64,000 nt of DNA from Lobosporangium transversale (GCF_002105155.1 NW_019028994.1:62001-126000); one strand, 5' to 3'; shown: positions 32,801-46,270, counted from the first letter of the stretch. A program made the numbers and translations. Notes: generated by a model not told the origin, from the letters alone.

Positions 32801-35305
32801 CTGCGGCAGCTAATCACCATCTGAGCCATCCACTCTCCAGGCTTATTCAGTTGATTGGCGACATACAAGTTGTTGGTCTGCATGCTCTCATCATACCCAT
32901 CACAGATCAGGATGAATGACCGATTCTTCTTCAGCTCCTTGATGCGTGAGTCTGTAAAATCATAGTCTCGCAGTTGCTTTGTAACCAGATCCTTCTCTGG
33001 CTTGTCGATGGCTGGAAGATTAATAAATAGTGGAATCCGACCATGTCTCTTTTGGTATGTCTCCCAGAGTGTGCGCTCTAGAGTGCGATTGAATGTGGAC
33101 TTGCCTGCTCCTGAATCTCCTTGGATAAGTAACACTTTCTGATCGCTGCCCAGGAACTCGCTCACCTTGTCCATCAGCAAGAACAGCTTATTATCGCTTG
33201 CTTGAGGACTTGCTTTAGCATATTGTTGGATGTAGAATCCATGGTTGCTTCCAATCTCCATCCGCCGTCGCTTTAGCTGCCGTAGACTGTCCTCAACACT
33301 GGGTCGGTTTTGTGCACGATCAAGCAAATGTGAAGATGTAGATGGAGGATGTGTGACGAAGAAGGGATGCTGGGTCGTTGACCCTTGAAGACAATTCTTA
33401 TATAGTTCTTGTTTCTTGAGGTCTCCATATTCCTCTAGATCATTCAAGAGAGTGTCTGCAGCTGGAAAGAGAAGGAATAAGAGTATGTGTATGGAGTGAG
33501 TAGGTAAAATCATCATATACTGAGCGCCGCCAATATCCAAGTATATCCACAGAAAAAGAGAAAATATATGCACCTTGTAGGCCATTCGGTGATAATAAGG
33601 ATAGCTGTCTAACGATACTTATGATCCATTGCTTGACATGTGTATGGTAAGGCCACTCTTGGTCATTCTTGTAGATCTCTCCTAGGAACGTGATGGCATC
33701 ATGTCGAGTATCCATACTCCACTGTGTATCTGCTGCAATCTGTCCCAGCCTCTGACATAGTCCCCATTGGAATGCTGCATCATTTCTGCAGGGTGCTTCA
33801 CACATAGGAGTCTTGAACTTGGTCAGTTCGCCTATCTGGAGTAGTGCGTCGGCTCCACGCAGTGTTGGATACCATGCTGTTTTGCGACTAAAACTGAATC
33901 CTTCCTCCATACATTGTCTGAATGCCGATCCACTCTCATATAGTGATGTTGCATTTTCATATATCCCTAAGCTCATGTAAATAGCAGCTGTCACAGAAGG
34001 AAGTCCTCTCTGGGTGTTGCTTATCTCATCCATGAAGGCATTCAGATCTAAGCCTTTGACTGCACTCACTACTCCAAACAGTCCTCGGAGCACTGCTGAT
34101 GCCCGTCGAAGCATGGCTTGCATTGTTGATTCATCGTCTGGAATATACAATAGAGCTTGGAAAGCATAAGCTGCTTGGTAGACAAGGTGTGGATCTGAGC
34201 TATCTTTTAGTCCCTGGAGGTATACAGCAAGTGGCTCATGAAGTTGTTCTCGCTTCAGACCCTTGACTTGGTTGTTGACCATGACATCGAGCACATGTGA
34301 AACTGCAGCAGACAGGCGATAAAGGTGGTCTCCAGATTGGCCATGGGTACCTTGTAAGCGGGAGCTGAGAGTGTTAAGGGTTAAGACAAGGTCATCCGAG
34401 CCAAGGTATCCAGAAGGGCCATTTTGCATCAACTGGGCCAATCCCTCCAATAAATGAACCGCAAGCATGATGTTCTGACTGATCCCATTGACTAAAGTCA
34501 TAAGCAGTCTCCTAAATTGGGCTTGATCCAGGATTGGAGTCAGGGCCACAACTTCAGTGACAGTGGACTCGGTCTTGATGTCCTCGTTGATGAACATGTC
34601 AATCACATCTGATGCCAGTTTATGCAGTCGCTCATGCTCATCTTGGTCGTTTGATATGGCCTGGCACCACTCTTTCTCGCGGTCATTAAGATCACTTGTT
34701 GAAACAGAACCAATAGAAAGCAGACTAAGACAATACACGAGCTGGTGGATATCGTTCAGATGGGTATTAGCATCTGGTAGGCTGTGCCTGATGATCGTTG
34801 GAGGTTCATTGTGATCAAATATGTCCTCAGGAATAGTTGTATTGGTCAGCGCTGGCACAACTTTATTGGATCTGGTGCTACTGGCTCCACTACTTCCTTG
34901 TTTAGCGCCGGTGCTGTTATCGCTGCTATCGCTATTATTGTTGCCATTGGCGCTGTTTCCCTGGACGTATCCCCATTTCTCAGCTTTCCTGGCACGTCTT
35001 TGAGCACTGTCTGAATGACCTAGTTGTTCATATAAGCGAGCAAGTTCATGGTAGGCTATGGCTATGTTTTGGCGCAGTGCTAGGTTTTCATTGGAAGCTA
35101 TAGAGGCTGAAGACATTAGGATGTGGGATATTCTCGCAGGCCGCTGCATCCGAGATAACGCAGAGTCAGCATCGAGACATAGCTCCATCAGAATGTCATT
35201 ATCGTCGTCTATAATGCGAGTACCCTTCATGTAGAAATCAAAGAGTCTCAGGGCCTGTGCTGGCAAGAGTGCGCGTCGTGACAGAGTTCCCATAGAGTCA
35301 AACAT
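29897..35305 (-). pseudogene. Broken STAND gene: helical-repeat, NACHT NTPase, pentapeptide and WD40 repeats
   Basis: Exon 1 (33574-35305) encodes ~577 residues of helical, ARM/TPR-like sequence. A GT-AG intron (33462-33573) joins exon 2. Exon 2 has Walker A GDSGAGKST near residue 691-699 and Walker B LICDGYDE. STAND NTPases of this type act as NLR-like sensors. The frame breaks near 32372, where LLDEGF is shifted from RYLTELAIAIYKHQGG. It continues in the new frame through pentapeptide repeats (ADLRGIRIPGADLSHGIFEY) into WD40 repeats. These are broken by stops at 31626-31628, 31497-31499 and 31104-31106, a 7-base tandem duplication at 30994-31007, a stop at 30737-30739 and further shifts to 29897. 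Repeat units remain readable (SVAYSPDGLHIASGSRDKTV). The intact 5' part could still give a ~956-residue protein without WD40 repeats. Confidence 0.88.
30994..31007. repeat. 7-base tandem duplication that shifts frame in WD40 repeats
   Basis: TAACATC is present twice in tandem. On the minus strand this is GATGTTA twice, inside a codon series that otherwise reads LYVWDVRSGQKKYELE. Removing one copy restores the WD40-like reading frame, so this looks like a recent duplication lesion. Confidence 0.75.
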
Positions 35306-35321
35306 GGCTAAGGTAGTATAG

Positions 35322-35367
35322 TTTTTTTATTTTTTTATTTTTTTATTTTTTTATTTTTTATTTTTTA
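35322..35367. repeat. TTTTTTTA minisatellite
   Basis: About six near-perfect units of six or seven T followed by A, starting 17 bases upstream of the STAND pseudogene start codon. Confidence 0.8.
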
Positions 35368-35433
35368 ATTGACAATGTTTATTGAATAAAGAGAGGAAGA
35401 AAGATAGAAAGGGAAAAAAAGTTCTTCTTTCCG

Positions 35434-35439
35434 CACGTG
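35434..35439. promoter_or_regulatory. CACGTG site in divergent promoter
   Basis: CCGCACGTGG lies between the STAND pseudogene start (129 bases away) and the MID1 start (205 bases away). Regulatory role inferred from position. Confidence 0.35.
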
Positions 35440-35643
35440 GCTCTTGAAGAACTCGAGTATCTGTGAATGATGCCATGCTTTCTAATCCATCTTTTTTTTT
35501 TTTCCCTCTCCACCTTCGTTTGCATTCCACACATTGTTTGTCTCTCGGGTCTGCTTCACATTCCCTTTTCCCGCACATTCTTCTTTACTTGGGCTGTTTT
35601 GCACGAATCTTTAATCTAATTTTGAATACAAACCATCATTTGC

Positions 35644-36548
35644 ATGTCACACAACGATGATCAGCAACCATGGAAGAGAAGGAACCCGTTATGGACAGTC
35701 ATTTTCTTGTCTTGTATCGTCGCCTTTGCTGTCTTGACACCATTAGTAGAAGCTCAACCTCCTCCTAGTCCGCCTCTTCCCTCTTCTGGAGCCTCACCCC
35801 GGGCAACAAATACTGTTTCTACCTCAACAAGGACAGCAGCACCCTTACCGTCTCAGATACCTATCCCGCCACCGGATCCACCAACGCCCATTGTTAACCT
35901 TCCTCCGGGGACTCGTGAGTTACAGGATGGACAGGTTGTCGCAGACAGAGTTGGACAAGGTCAACTTCAGACCTACCATTTATCAGTTGTTCAACAACAT
36001 CTTCCTGTTCGACGACAATTGGAGCGGATCATTTTTCATCCAGGCCCAAAGGAACTCTACAAACGACAAGTAACGTACTCGCCGACATCATCGGCAGGCT
36101 CTGGATCATTAATACCCACGTCAACTACTTTTGGGGTTGGAGGGCCTATACCAGCACCTACCAGAACCATTGCACCTACACTTCCTTCGCCTTTTGCAAA
36201 TGGTACATATGCGGTGTACATATCGGTATCAACGTGCTCAACACCCAAATCAGGAGCCAATTTATGTCCACCGTTAATGATGTACATATCCGTTTCAGCT
36301 AGTCAACCCCTACCAGGACCAGGGCAGGACCCTAAAGTGGTGCAGGTAGTTACGAGTCAGGAGGGTTTGATCCAGTTCACAGCTTATACGAATAAGGATA
36401 TTTTCTTTAGTCTCCAAGCACCGGCCTTGCAAGGTGCCTGGACAGGTGATTGGGCTGTAGAAGTAGGCGCATCAAGCCAAGGTAAGGGAGGAAAAAGTTA
36501 AAATAAAAAGCGTTCGTTGCGATAGAGTATAATGGCACAGCCCTTTTT

Positions 36549-36585
<37 letters not shown>

Positions 36586-37752
36586 GTTTGTTTAGGATAT
36601 GTGCAAGGATATCAGAGTTCACAAGGATTAGTTCTCGATGATTCGGATAGTACCAATGCCAGCTTCTTGACACATAATTTCACAGCAGTTCCGACGTTCA
36701 AAGTTTATTTGGTCAATTCGACTTCTTTACCTGTAGGGCTGACCCATTCGTTATGTGCGATCGAGGTCATTCAACCCATGCCTCTTACCAAAGCCAACAT
36801 GGTGGTGACTCAGACGAATAGGACGAGTAATTTGGATGGGTCTCAAGGGAGGTTGATCCTTCCACCAGAGCCAACGTTTGAACAGTTTGGACAACGACGA
36901 CAGGTATTGGTTCAGGGCTTGAGACCGGGAACAGAATATACTGCGTTCTTTATTACGGATGTGTTGAATCAAGCAGGAGCTGAGGTGATGTATGCGATGA
37001 CACCCTTTAGGACTAAACGACGTGATAATTGTGTGTTGATCACGGATCTACAACTTTGCAGGGAGGTAGCCTATGCAGTCCCAGTCACGCCTCTCTCGAC
37101 GTTACCGGGCAGCAGTAGTGGCACGACGGTCCAGCAGGATGTGAAGCATTACTATGATGATTTCACAAGTCGGTTGATGGAGACTTTTACAAAAGTGTTG
37201 AAGCAGTACGATTGTTCGAAATCACAATATTCATTTATCAGGAACTGTACAGATTGTGAGCGGGCCTATCGACGGTGGCTGTGCGGTGTTTCGATCCCTC
37301 GGTGTACGGATGTGGAGGATATTACGGATTCGAACAATTACGGATATGTGAGGCCTGAGGACATCGATCCTCATGCGGCAGAGAACCCCTATTTACTTGA
37401 CCGATCGAATGGACCTGTGGTCGTTGGGAGAAATACCAGTACATCGAGAGGAGCGGTTGCTCAACTGTCTGCTGAGAATAATACGTTGATGAACCCAGGA
37501 GAGTATGGGGAGGTGTTGCCATGTGTGGATCTGTGTTATGATGTTGTGCAGAGCTGTCCAAGTTTCTTGGGATTTAATTGCCCGGTCAAGAACATGGGTG
37601 GTAATTATGCACGGATGAATGCTGGGGGATTCCAATGCAATGGATTGGGCATAGTATCGATTCCATCAGGAGCAAGGGCCTCAAGGTTGTCGATGTTGAA
37701 AAAGCAAGGGATTGTTGCGATCATGGTCATAGTGTCGATTCTCGTTTCATAA
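35644..37752 (+). CDS. MID1: Stretch-activated Ca2+ channel regulatory subunit MID1
   Basis: Two exons are inferred, 35644-36481 and 36596-37752, giving about 664 residues. MID1 works with the CCH1 pore subunit in the high-affinity Ca2+ uptake system of the plasma membrane. An N-terminal hydrophobic segment (WTVIFLSCIVAFAVLTPLV) ending near a likely signal cleavage site precedes a Pro/Ser-rich region. Many N-glycosylation sequons occur in the middle. The C-terminal cysteine-rich domain is the best hallmark: NCTDCERAYRRWLCGVSIPR, then CVDLCYDVVQSCPSFLGFNC and a final GGFQCNGLG. The last ~20 residues are hydrophobic (GIVAIMVIVSILVS), which fits a GPI anchor or membrane tail. The intron carries a T tract of over 30 bases just before its acceptor. 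Confidence 0.9.
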
Positions 37753-38667
37753 AGGGTGACAAAGAAAGAAAGGGAGAAAGAAAGTAAATGACCCTGAAAA
37801 GAAATATGGATTAAACTAGGATGAACAACAAAAAACTGTCTTTGATATCTCTTGGACATAATAGAGTTGAGCTGGTTAGTTGATTAGTTTGTTAGTTTGT
37901 TAGTGAATGTTGTGAAAAAGAACAAGGACAATTGAGTGTACAACAAACAAACAAATGACAAATGAGAGAACGTGCTAAAAGAAAAAAAAAAGGTGGCTGT
38001 GGTTTTTTATTTAAAAAAAAGGGTTAGGCCATGCAGCAGCAGCAAAGAGCTAAAAGGGAGTAAAGTAAAGCCGTAGCTAGGCATGCTATGACAGAAGTAA
38101 CCTTCGAGTGAATCTCTTCACCCCCGTTCTGCCCCTAGTCCAACTCCCTTTTCTCTCTTTTCTGTATTCCCTTATTCCCTTTTCCTCTTTTTCTTTTTCT
38201 CCTTCTAATTTCTCCTTTCATTCTCCTACTCTGCATGTGTGTGTCACTGTCTAAATATGAAGAAGATGAAGATGAAGATGGATGCATGCATACCACTTTG
38301 AGAGCAGTTTTTTTTTTTTTTTTTTTTTTTTTTTTGTTCCTGGAAGCAAGAGGCGCGTGTTAATGTGTTAATCAAAGTATAATTTTTTTTTTTTTTTTTT
38401 TTTTTAGTCTAAGGGACAATCAACTCAACTTCACACCTTCTTCTCTTCATCATCATCTCTCATCCATCCCATCCATTCGTATTCATTTTCCCTTTTTTTC
38501 CTTTATTCTTTTTTTCTTTTTTCTTTTCCCTTGATCCCCAGCTTGGTTCCATCTGTTGCGTGCGTCTGTGTGTGTTGTTGTTGTCGCACGTAGCAACCCG
38601 GTTTGGACCTTCTTTCTTACCCTAAAAGAGAGAGTATTTCTTTTAATTTGTCATCTGTTCATCACCC

Positions 38668-38698
<31 letters not shown>

Positions 38699-38779
38699 CA
38701 CTCAATCAATCATTCATTCATTTAATCAATCAATCAACCCATTCAATTACATTTAATTACTTTTAATCTTTCAATCCAA
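37753..38779. other. MID1-NEM1 spacer
   Basis: About 1 kb between two plus-strand genes. Contains T tracts at 38310-38336 and 38383-38405, a pyrimidine-rich stretch 38140-38220 and an (ATCA)n repeat. It probably holds the MID1 3' end and NEM1 promoter and leader. No gene seen. Confidence 0.5.
38671..38698. repeat. (ATCA)n microsatellite
   Basis: Seven tandem ATCA units, with further imperfect copies to about 38740, just upstream of the NEM1 start codon. Confidence 0.8.
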
Positions 38780-41036
38780 ATGATCTCTCCTTCCAATCTA
38801 CCTTCCCCTGCTGGGTACTCCTTTGGGTCTTATGAACCCATCCATAATAACACAAACAATAGTAACCATCGAGGGAAAAGTGATAGCCACGAAGCCTTTA
38901 TTCGACAGCGTCGAAAGAGTTCTGTAACACCATCACTCTCTTTGCTTCGTAATAACAACAACAACAACTCAATTCGTACACGTAGTCAAAGTCTGGATAA
39001 CAACAACAACAACAGTAACAACACCATCTTCAGCCTTCACAGCTCTTCTTCTTATTCTACTTCTACTTCCACCTCTACCTCCATTGCAACTCTTGCTGGG
39101 AAAATTGCTCATTCTGCTCATTCGGCTCATATCACAAACACTGCCACTGTTGCTGCCACTGCTAATGCCTCTGGAACCACAATGTCCTCAACAACATTCC
39201 AAAAAATCAATGCCCTCTCTTCTACAACAACTACAACAACTGCAACTACAACGACTGCATCTTTATCGGTAGCACTCTGTCGCTCTTTGGTCTTGAAATA
39301 CATTTACATGACCTACTTATTCTTTCTCCAGCTCTTGGTCTGGCCTACAGCCGCAGTCAAGAAATTCCTTTATCAACAACAACATAAACGGGCAGGAATG
39401 GCAATAGCTACAGGATCAGGACTAGGATTCGGAGCAGTCGACATAGGCAGAGTTGCTCAGGACTTTTTAAAACAATATACCTTGGATAACCATCTTGCAC
39501 CTGTCCATGACAGTGACAAACTTAACAATAATACCGACACCAGCACTAACATTAGCATTAATAGTAATAATCATAACAGCAACAATAACAACAACAATAG
39601 CAATAATAACCAACACCAGGGTACTACAATGCTGAGAAGATCTTCTCGGTTCAAGTCACGATCAGATCTAGAAGAGATTGCTCAATCATCTACACCATCA
39701 TCATCATACTCAACAACAACAACAACAACAACAACAGCAACAACAACAACAACAACAAAACGAAATAGTGGTGGTTTAGTTTCTAGATCATCTTTATTAT
39801 CATCAGGATATGGAACAGATTCCATGGCCGAGGATGGAGGCTCTGGGGATAACTCGACCACCCCAACGTCCTCCATGATCCGTGGGAATCAAGGGCGGTT
39901 AAGACAACGGATGTCTCGGCCCATGTCGGGCCTTGGACATGGAGGATTCGGAGCAAGGAAAAAAACCTTAGTGTTAGATTTGGACGAGACATTGATACAT
40001 TCCACATCCAGAGGATCACGCTCTCAAGGATACATGGTCGAAGTATTGGTTGATCGACATGCATGTCTATATTATGTCTATAAACGACCTCATGTGGACT
40101 ACTTTCTGAAGAAGGTATTTTAAGCCATGCAGACAACTCATATTACTATTATTATTATTATTATTATTGTCACTATCATTATTTACTAATACTCATTATT
40201 ATTCCATTATTCATGGAAATATAAAAAATATAGGTGTCTGAATGGTACAAGCTGGTGATTTTTACAGCTTCCATGGCAGAATATGCAGATCCTGTCATCG
40301 ATTGGTTGGATCAGAACCGCACCCTGTTTGAAAAACGGTATTTTCGCCAGGTAATTATGAACACATTCAACATCATCCATGCGGGTCGGTTCACATCATG
40401 ATCCTTTCTTTTCTTTTTTCTTTTTATTTTACAGAACAGAGCACTGACCTCTTTTTTTTTTTTTTTTTTTTTTTTTACGTTATTCTTCTTATTTTTACGT
40501 TTACGCCTATGTTTGTTTATGTTTACGTTCATGTTTTCGTTTACTTTTATGTTACTGTTACATTTACGTTTACTTTTTTTTATCATAGGCTTGTTTCTTC
40601 CGTAATGGTAGTTACTTGAAGGACCTTACGGTAGTAGAACAGGATTTGTCCTCTGTCTGTCTACTTGATAATTCACCTGTATCATATTCACTCAATAAAG
40701 GTAAGCAAGTAGGAAACATGTGTGTGTATGTGTGTATGTGTGGATGTGTGGATGTGTGGATGTGTGGATGTGTGTATATACAGCATGGCATGACCTATTT
40801 TTTTTTTTTTTTTATTGAATTTTTTTTTCCTTTTTCCTTCTTTTTTCTTTTTTCTTGTTTTGTTTTCTTGCTTCTTTTTGTCATGGTAACAACACATAAA
40901 CACAGAAAATGGTATCCCTATCGACAGTTGGATCGATGACCCGAACGATGAGGCCCTGTTGGACCTACTTCCGTTCCTTGATGCTCTTCGATTCACAGAA
41001 GATGTGCGGTCTATCTTATCTTTGAGAACCATTTAA
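38780..41036 (+). CDS. NEM1: NEM1/CTDNEP1-type nuclear envelope phosphatase
   Basis: Four exons are inferred: 38780-40114, 40234-40350, 40589-40700 and 40906-41036, giving 564 residues. NEM1 is the catalytic subunit of the Nem1-Spo7 complex, which dephosphorylates lipin (PAH1) at the ER/nuclear envelope and so switches lipid flow between membrane and storage. The HAD-type motif is [13 protein letters not shown] near residue 400, with both catalytic Asp residues. [15 protein letters not shown] and [20 protein letters not shown] follow. [13 protein letters not shown] and [12 protein letters not shown] come next, and the gene ends with [11 protein letters not shown] and [13 protein letters not shown] hydrophobic stretch near residues 170-192 ([20 protein letters not shown]) is the likely membrane anchor. 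The N-terminal half is Asn/Ser/Thr-rich low complexity, encoded by AAC/ACA triplet runs. Confidence 0.93.
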
Positions 41037-41386
41037 AAAGAAAAAAATAATAATAATAATAATAATAATCTTCCTTCAAAATCTAACAAGATTTATTAAA
41101 ATTAAAATATATAATTAAAAAGTAAAAGTAGAATTAAAAATAAAATTAAAATAAAAATAAAGCAAAGTAAAAGAGGGAATGAAAATGAAACAAATGCGCT
41201 CCTCTTTCATTTTTCATTGATCATTTTCCAGATTAATTTAATTGTATTTACATGTCTATCTCCTTGTCGGATTTTATTTTTAATATCAATTTTATCGATT
41301 TGCTTATTGTATATATTGCTGACCATTCTATTGATCTATTGCTTTACTCCTTGCTTTGCAACTTACTCTGACCACACCATCGGCTC
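41037..41386. other. Spacer between convergent NEM1 and FAP1 genes
   Basis: 350 bases, A/T-rich, with an (AAT)n run near 41047-41069. It probably holds both 3' ends. No gene seen. Confidence 0.5.
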
Positions 41387-44300
41387 TCACCGTTCATCCT
41401 CTTCCTTAGCCAACTCAGTCTTGACTTCAGCTGCTGTCTCCTTCTCCTCCTCCTTCTCCTCCTCCTTTTCCTTCTCCTTCTCCTCTTCAATTTCTTTATT
41501 TCCTTCTTCTTCATCATCATCGTCTAGCAGCTCTTGCCAGTCATCCACTACCTCGTCTGTAAATTCCCCTTCCTTTATAACCACAAACTTTGCCAAATCA
41601 TCTTTCATCTTTGAATGACGGCCGCTGCTACTGCTCTCAGCTGAGGTCGAGCTAGATCCACCAGCTGTCAGGACCGATGGTGGCAACGATGATATAGATC
41701 CAGCACCTGCTACTTCCTCATCCCATGCATCCGAACTCAATGTTCCTGCTGCCTCCTTGGCCTTCAAGATCCTCTCCTCTTCGGCCCTTTTGGCTGCCGC
41801 AATACGCTCATCATCATCCAATAATGCAAACGTATTTGCTACTTTTGCAGGCGCATGTTTCTGTTGTAACCATTGATTACCCTGGCTAGCATTGAAGAAT
41901 CGTTTTTGAGATCCACCCCCAATACTTGTATGACTAACCACCTCTCCCTCCTTATTGACCCAACACAACTCAACTCGATCGCAGAGGTTATTGCTCTTGG
42001 CAGCCGCAGCCTTGATCCCTGTTCGTAAGCGGATGAGCACAGCTTCTAATTCATCCATCTGCATCGAACCAGGATGTGGTACCAATACAGCGTCATCATC
42101 TGTCAACCACCGGATGCCATACTTGATGTTCCCGAAAATGGGCGCCAATTGTGCCGCTAGCTCTGAGCGTGTAAGTCCAAAGGCCAAATCATGCAAGTAG
42201 ATCGCATTCACGGGATCTTTGATCGTTGGCTTCCGAAGTTGCTCCACAGCATTGGTAGTGCCACTGCTAGAAGAGGATGCCCCAGTTGATCGTCTCTGAC
42301 GACAAGCTTGAGAGACCAACAGGTCAGGCACAGATGTGTTATGTTGTCTCATGATATTGACACTTCGATAGGGCTCAACATCCACACTCTCCGAGATGAC
42401 ATTGTAGTGAGCAGCGAGCTCATGAACAAACTTGCGGCGATGGCCCTTCATTGGCGGGAAATAAAGGATCGGTTTCGAAGTATCTGCAACCCATTCTGCC
42501 AATTGCTTCTCAATCTTGAGCGTAAACTCCATACTAGCAGAAGCATAGTCCAAAACATAATCATCGTATTCAGGTATGCGAGGACCCCTAAAATAACAAG
42601 TAAATAAATAAATAAATAAAACGTTGATATTTAAACAACGAGTTCGTTTTCTGGGAGGAAGAAGAAGAGAAGAAAAAAAAAAAAAAAAAAACACACTTTC
42701 AGATACTTACGGTGCATGCGTTCCTTCCTCAATCTCGAGGGCAAGAGCAACTCGTCGGTTACGCTCTGCGATCAAGCAATAATCATTGCATTTGATGATT
42801 CTTGGTTTGCCATCCCATGGATTCTCTGTAGTCGCATTACAGGCCGATTCCATTGTCAAGTGTCCGCATTTGCAGCTTGAAGGTACAATCACAGAACAAG
42901 GTTGATCTTCAGGGCATGGTGTGTCACCATGACATGTCATACCACACTTGTGTCCGCAGCTCTTGCGCGGTTTGGGACAAGGCTGATGACAGACATCTGT
43001 TGGTGGTGATAGACATCCGCCAGAGTGACATGACTTGATACACGTATGCAAGTTACAATCCAGTCGCTTGCCACAGACCTTGCCACATGATGGGTTATTC
43101 TTGTGACAAGGTACATTGGGCATAAGGGTCTTTTTACACATACATTCTTTTGGTACGAGCATAATACAGGGCGGACATGGCTCACTATCGGGATGGCAAG
43201 GATGGTTGGAGAAGGAAGTGTGTCCACAAGCGCGTGGACGCGTGCAACTATACCGACACTTTGGAATAGGAGTGCCACATGGGATAGGAGCTTGCACAAC
43301 AGTGCGGCCGCATGCACATGAGAGGTCTTCAAATGAAGCGCCTATTTTTAAAAACAAAATACAGATTGTTTAATCAAATCAATTCCAAAAACGTGCATAC
43401 CCAAATGACCGTTGAAAGAAAAAAAGGACATTAAAAAAAACTTACGCAGGCAAGGGTTGCAATGTCCTTTGTGGCACAACATTTCACAGGTATGAACACC
43501 ACATTGGAGCTTTTTGCCACACACTAACGGACAAGTATGGGCCTCCAAAGCGGCAGGATCGATCTTTCCTGTTTTCGTCTTGTTCTTACCAGGACAACAT
43601 CGATTCGTGCATTCATGTTTGCCACAGGTACGAAGGCCCCTACACAGACGGTCACACGTTGGGAGCTCATCTCCATAAAGACCCAACTCTGAGCAAACTC
43701 TCTGGACCCTGGTGGATCCACAACGACAGTTCACTTCAACTTTCATCCTACATGGTGAGCATTCACCGAGATGACATTTTTGCATGCAGCGATGTCCACA
43801 GTTCAAGGGTTTTTTACAAACACCTCCACAGACAGGAATCGGGTCAGTACAGGACTCTCTTGTCTTGCCCTTCAACAAAACCTCGACGGACTTTGATCCA
43901 CAGGGACATGTCTTGACTACTTCAGGTCTGGCAGGGCATTGCCCTAACTCTTTATCTAATGGATGACAGCCCTTGGTGCACTCATGATTACCACATGCAA
44001 GAGGCCTAATTTTGAGATCAAATAGATAAACAGTTAAGATCGATTGAATTGATATCTCATGAATAGAGAGAGGAAGCCCATGATCCTAAAAAAGACCTCA
44101 AACGTTCACAACATACCTATTACAGGTCTCTTCACAGCCATAAAATCCTGTCACATCCTTGCCATCTACTATAGAAGTTCTAGGCTCCCCATCGCCACAG
44201 CGCGCTTGGCGTTGATGCTTTCCACAGTAACATTGCTGCTCCTCTACTTCTTCACAGGGTGGACACAGCCCAGGGTGACAAACAGATGAACATGTGTGTT

Positions 44301-46270
44301 TTCCACATCCTAAAAGCTCATCACAAACTTTGTTGCATGATCTTCCTGTTTGGAATGTAAAATCTGTGTCAACACAGCGCAGTTGGAAGGTATCGTTTCC
44401 ACAGTAGCATGATTGAATAGGGCCGAGACCACTGCATGGGGGACATGGCCCAGGATGGCAAGGACTATAGGAAAAAGTAAAAATAAAAGTAAAACCAATT
44501 CATGTGTGAAAAATAAATAAATAATAGATAAAATAAAATGTTTAGCGCAGCAAAGCAGAGATAGAAAGACTTACATATTACATGGATGAGGACACTCTCT
44601 AGAGCGACCGCAACGCTCCCCACAGGAATGGGGAGTGAAATAACGGTTGAACTCTGGGTTATTGACCTTTCCACAGAAACAGACATACTCCTTTGGAATC
44701 GACATCTGAGTGTTCTGGCATCCAGGGCAGCGCCATCCAGTTCCGTTATTATTGGCATCTAAGTATCAAAGAAAAAAAAAACCCCCCAATACGACACAGA
44801 GTACAGAATTAGTCGTCTCTCCTTTTCCTTTTATACACATGTTAAAATAGCAGAGCCATCCTAACCCAAAGTTTCTTTTTTTTTTTTTTTCTTTTCCTCT
44901 TTTTTACCTTCAGACGATTTCTTGGCCCATTTAGAAAGACAGTCCAGATGGAATGCAGCCCAACAGACCTGACAATTCCAAATCTTGTGGGCTGGCCGGA
45001 TGACATCCCAACAAACCATACAATCATACGTCGAGTTCGTAAGGCCAGTCGTAAGCGCAGCCATCAGATCTTTATCTTCTTCCGCCTTTCGTACAGACTT
45101 CCTGGAATGAACAAACCGTTGTTGCTGTTGTCCGTTCCTTGGACCATTTCGTTGAGGCCTAGAGCTCTCTCCTGTCTGCTGCTGATGATCTGCGCCGTTG
45201 AACGATGCTACTGCTGCAGAAGGAAATGCACGACCACCCTGATCAGCTGTCTTTCGATTTCTCTGTCGTCTATTGTTATTATTGTTGCTGCTGCTACCTT
45301 CACCATCGCCTTGTTGAGAGCTACTATTATTGCTATTGTTATTGTATCGGCTATTGTTGTTAGATCTACGGGGATTAGAAGAAGATGTTTCTGCTTGTGT
45401 ATTATTTGCTCCATCTTCTTTAGTTCGTCGTGATCCTCCCCTGTTTTCGCCTCTACTTTGCTGATGTGATTTTAATACGGAAGTTGATGATGGCGAGGGT
45501 GATGATGATAATGAAGATGCGGTAATGTTGGCTTCCTTGTCTTTGCCTTTGCCTTTACGACGTCTTTCACGACGACGATCTAACCCAGATCCAGATCCAG
45601 AAGCACCAGATTGATTCTTCCTGACCGATTCTCCTTCTTCTGAAGGCTCAACAGGACGCTCCATATTGATTTCAATATCATCTTCGTCGTCATCGATGCG
45701 TGCACCACCACCACCACTGAAACGATTCTCGGGGGTTTGTTTTGGCGTACGTCTGCGACGGCTCTTGCTTTTGTTGTTAGTGCTGTTGGTGGTATTGGTA
45801 TTGGTATTGGTATTGGCATCGACATCGGCATTGGTATTGGAGGTGGTAGTGTCAACGGATGCAGATCCGATAGCATGATCTGAAGGTTTGTTGTCCTTTA
45901 CTATCGTTCTACCGTTGGCGTTATTGTTTGATTTATGGACTGAATTACCTTGACGTCTACTTCGATTCCGTGGATTAGTGCTATTACTATTCGATCCTGA
46001 TGGTTCTGCAGAGGAGCCTTCCTGAGAGACTAGAGCAGCTTGAGGGACATAATCCTTGGCAGCTGGGTTGAGCTTGCCTTTACCCTTGGCTGGCAATGAT
46101 TTCTTTGAAGATCCTGACCCTTCAGTTCCAGTTCCAGTTCCAGTTCCTGATACTGCTGAGGCATTGCTCATACCAGTTCCAGCTGAGGCAGCACTGTTGT
46201 TAGTGGTGTTGTTGTTGGTAGTGTTGTTACTTGAGTGGCCATGATTGACAGTGTTAGCTGAATCACCCAT
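41387..46270 (-). CDS. FAP1: NF-X1-type zinc finger and R3H protein, FAP1 homologue
   Basis: Six exons are inferred: 44908-46270, 44575-44758, 44117-44464, 43446-44005, 42711-43341 and 41387-42587, giving about 1428 residues. Yeast FAP1 binds FKBP12 and competes with rapamycin; animal NFX1 is a nuclear regulator with ubiquitin-ligase-like features. After a 410-residue Ser/Asn/Gly-rich leader comes a RING-like finger, [20 protein letters not shown] and [10 protein letters not shown] long series of NF-X1 fingers follows (~490-1000), for example [30 protein letters not shown] and [15 protein letters not shown]. An R3H domain lies near 1045-1115 ([17 protein letters not shown]). The tail is acidic (Glu/Lys runs). 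All six exons join in frame at cysteine-rich blocks, which strongly supports the model. Confidence 0.92.

Noticed and set aside
34557-35014. Plus-strand open frames antisense to the STAND gene
   Set aside because: They are shadows of a clearly better minus-strand coding frame with NACHT-gene character.
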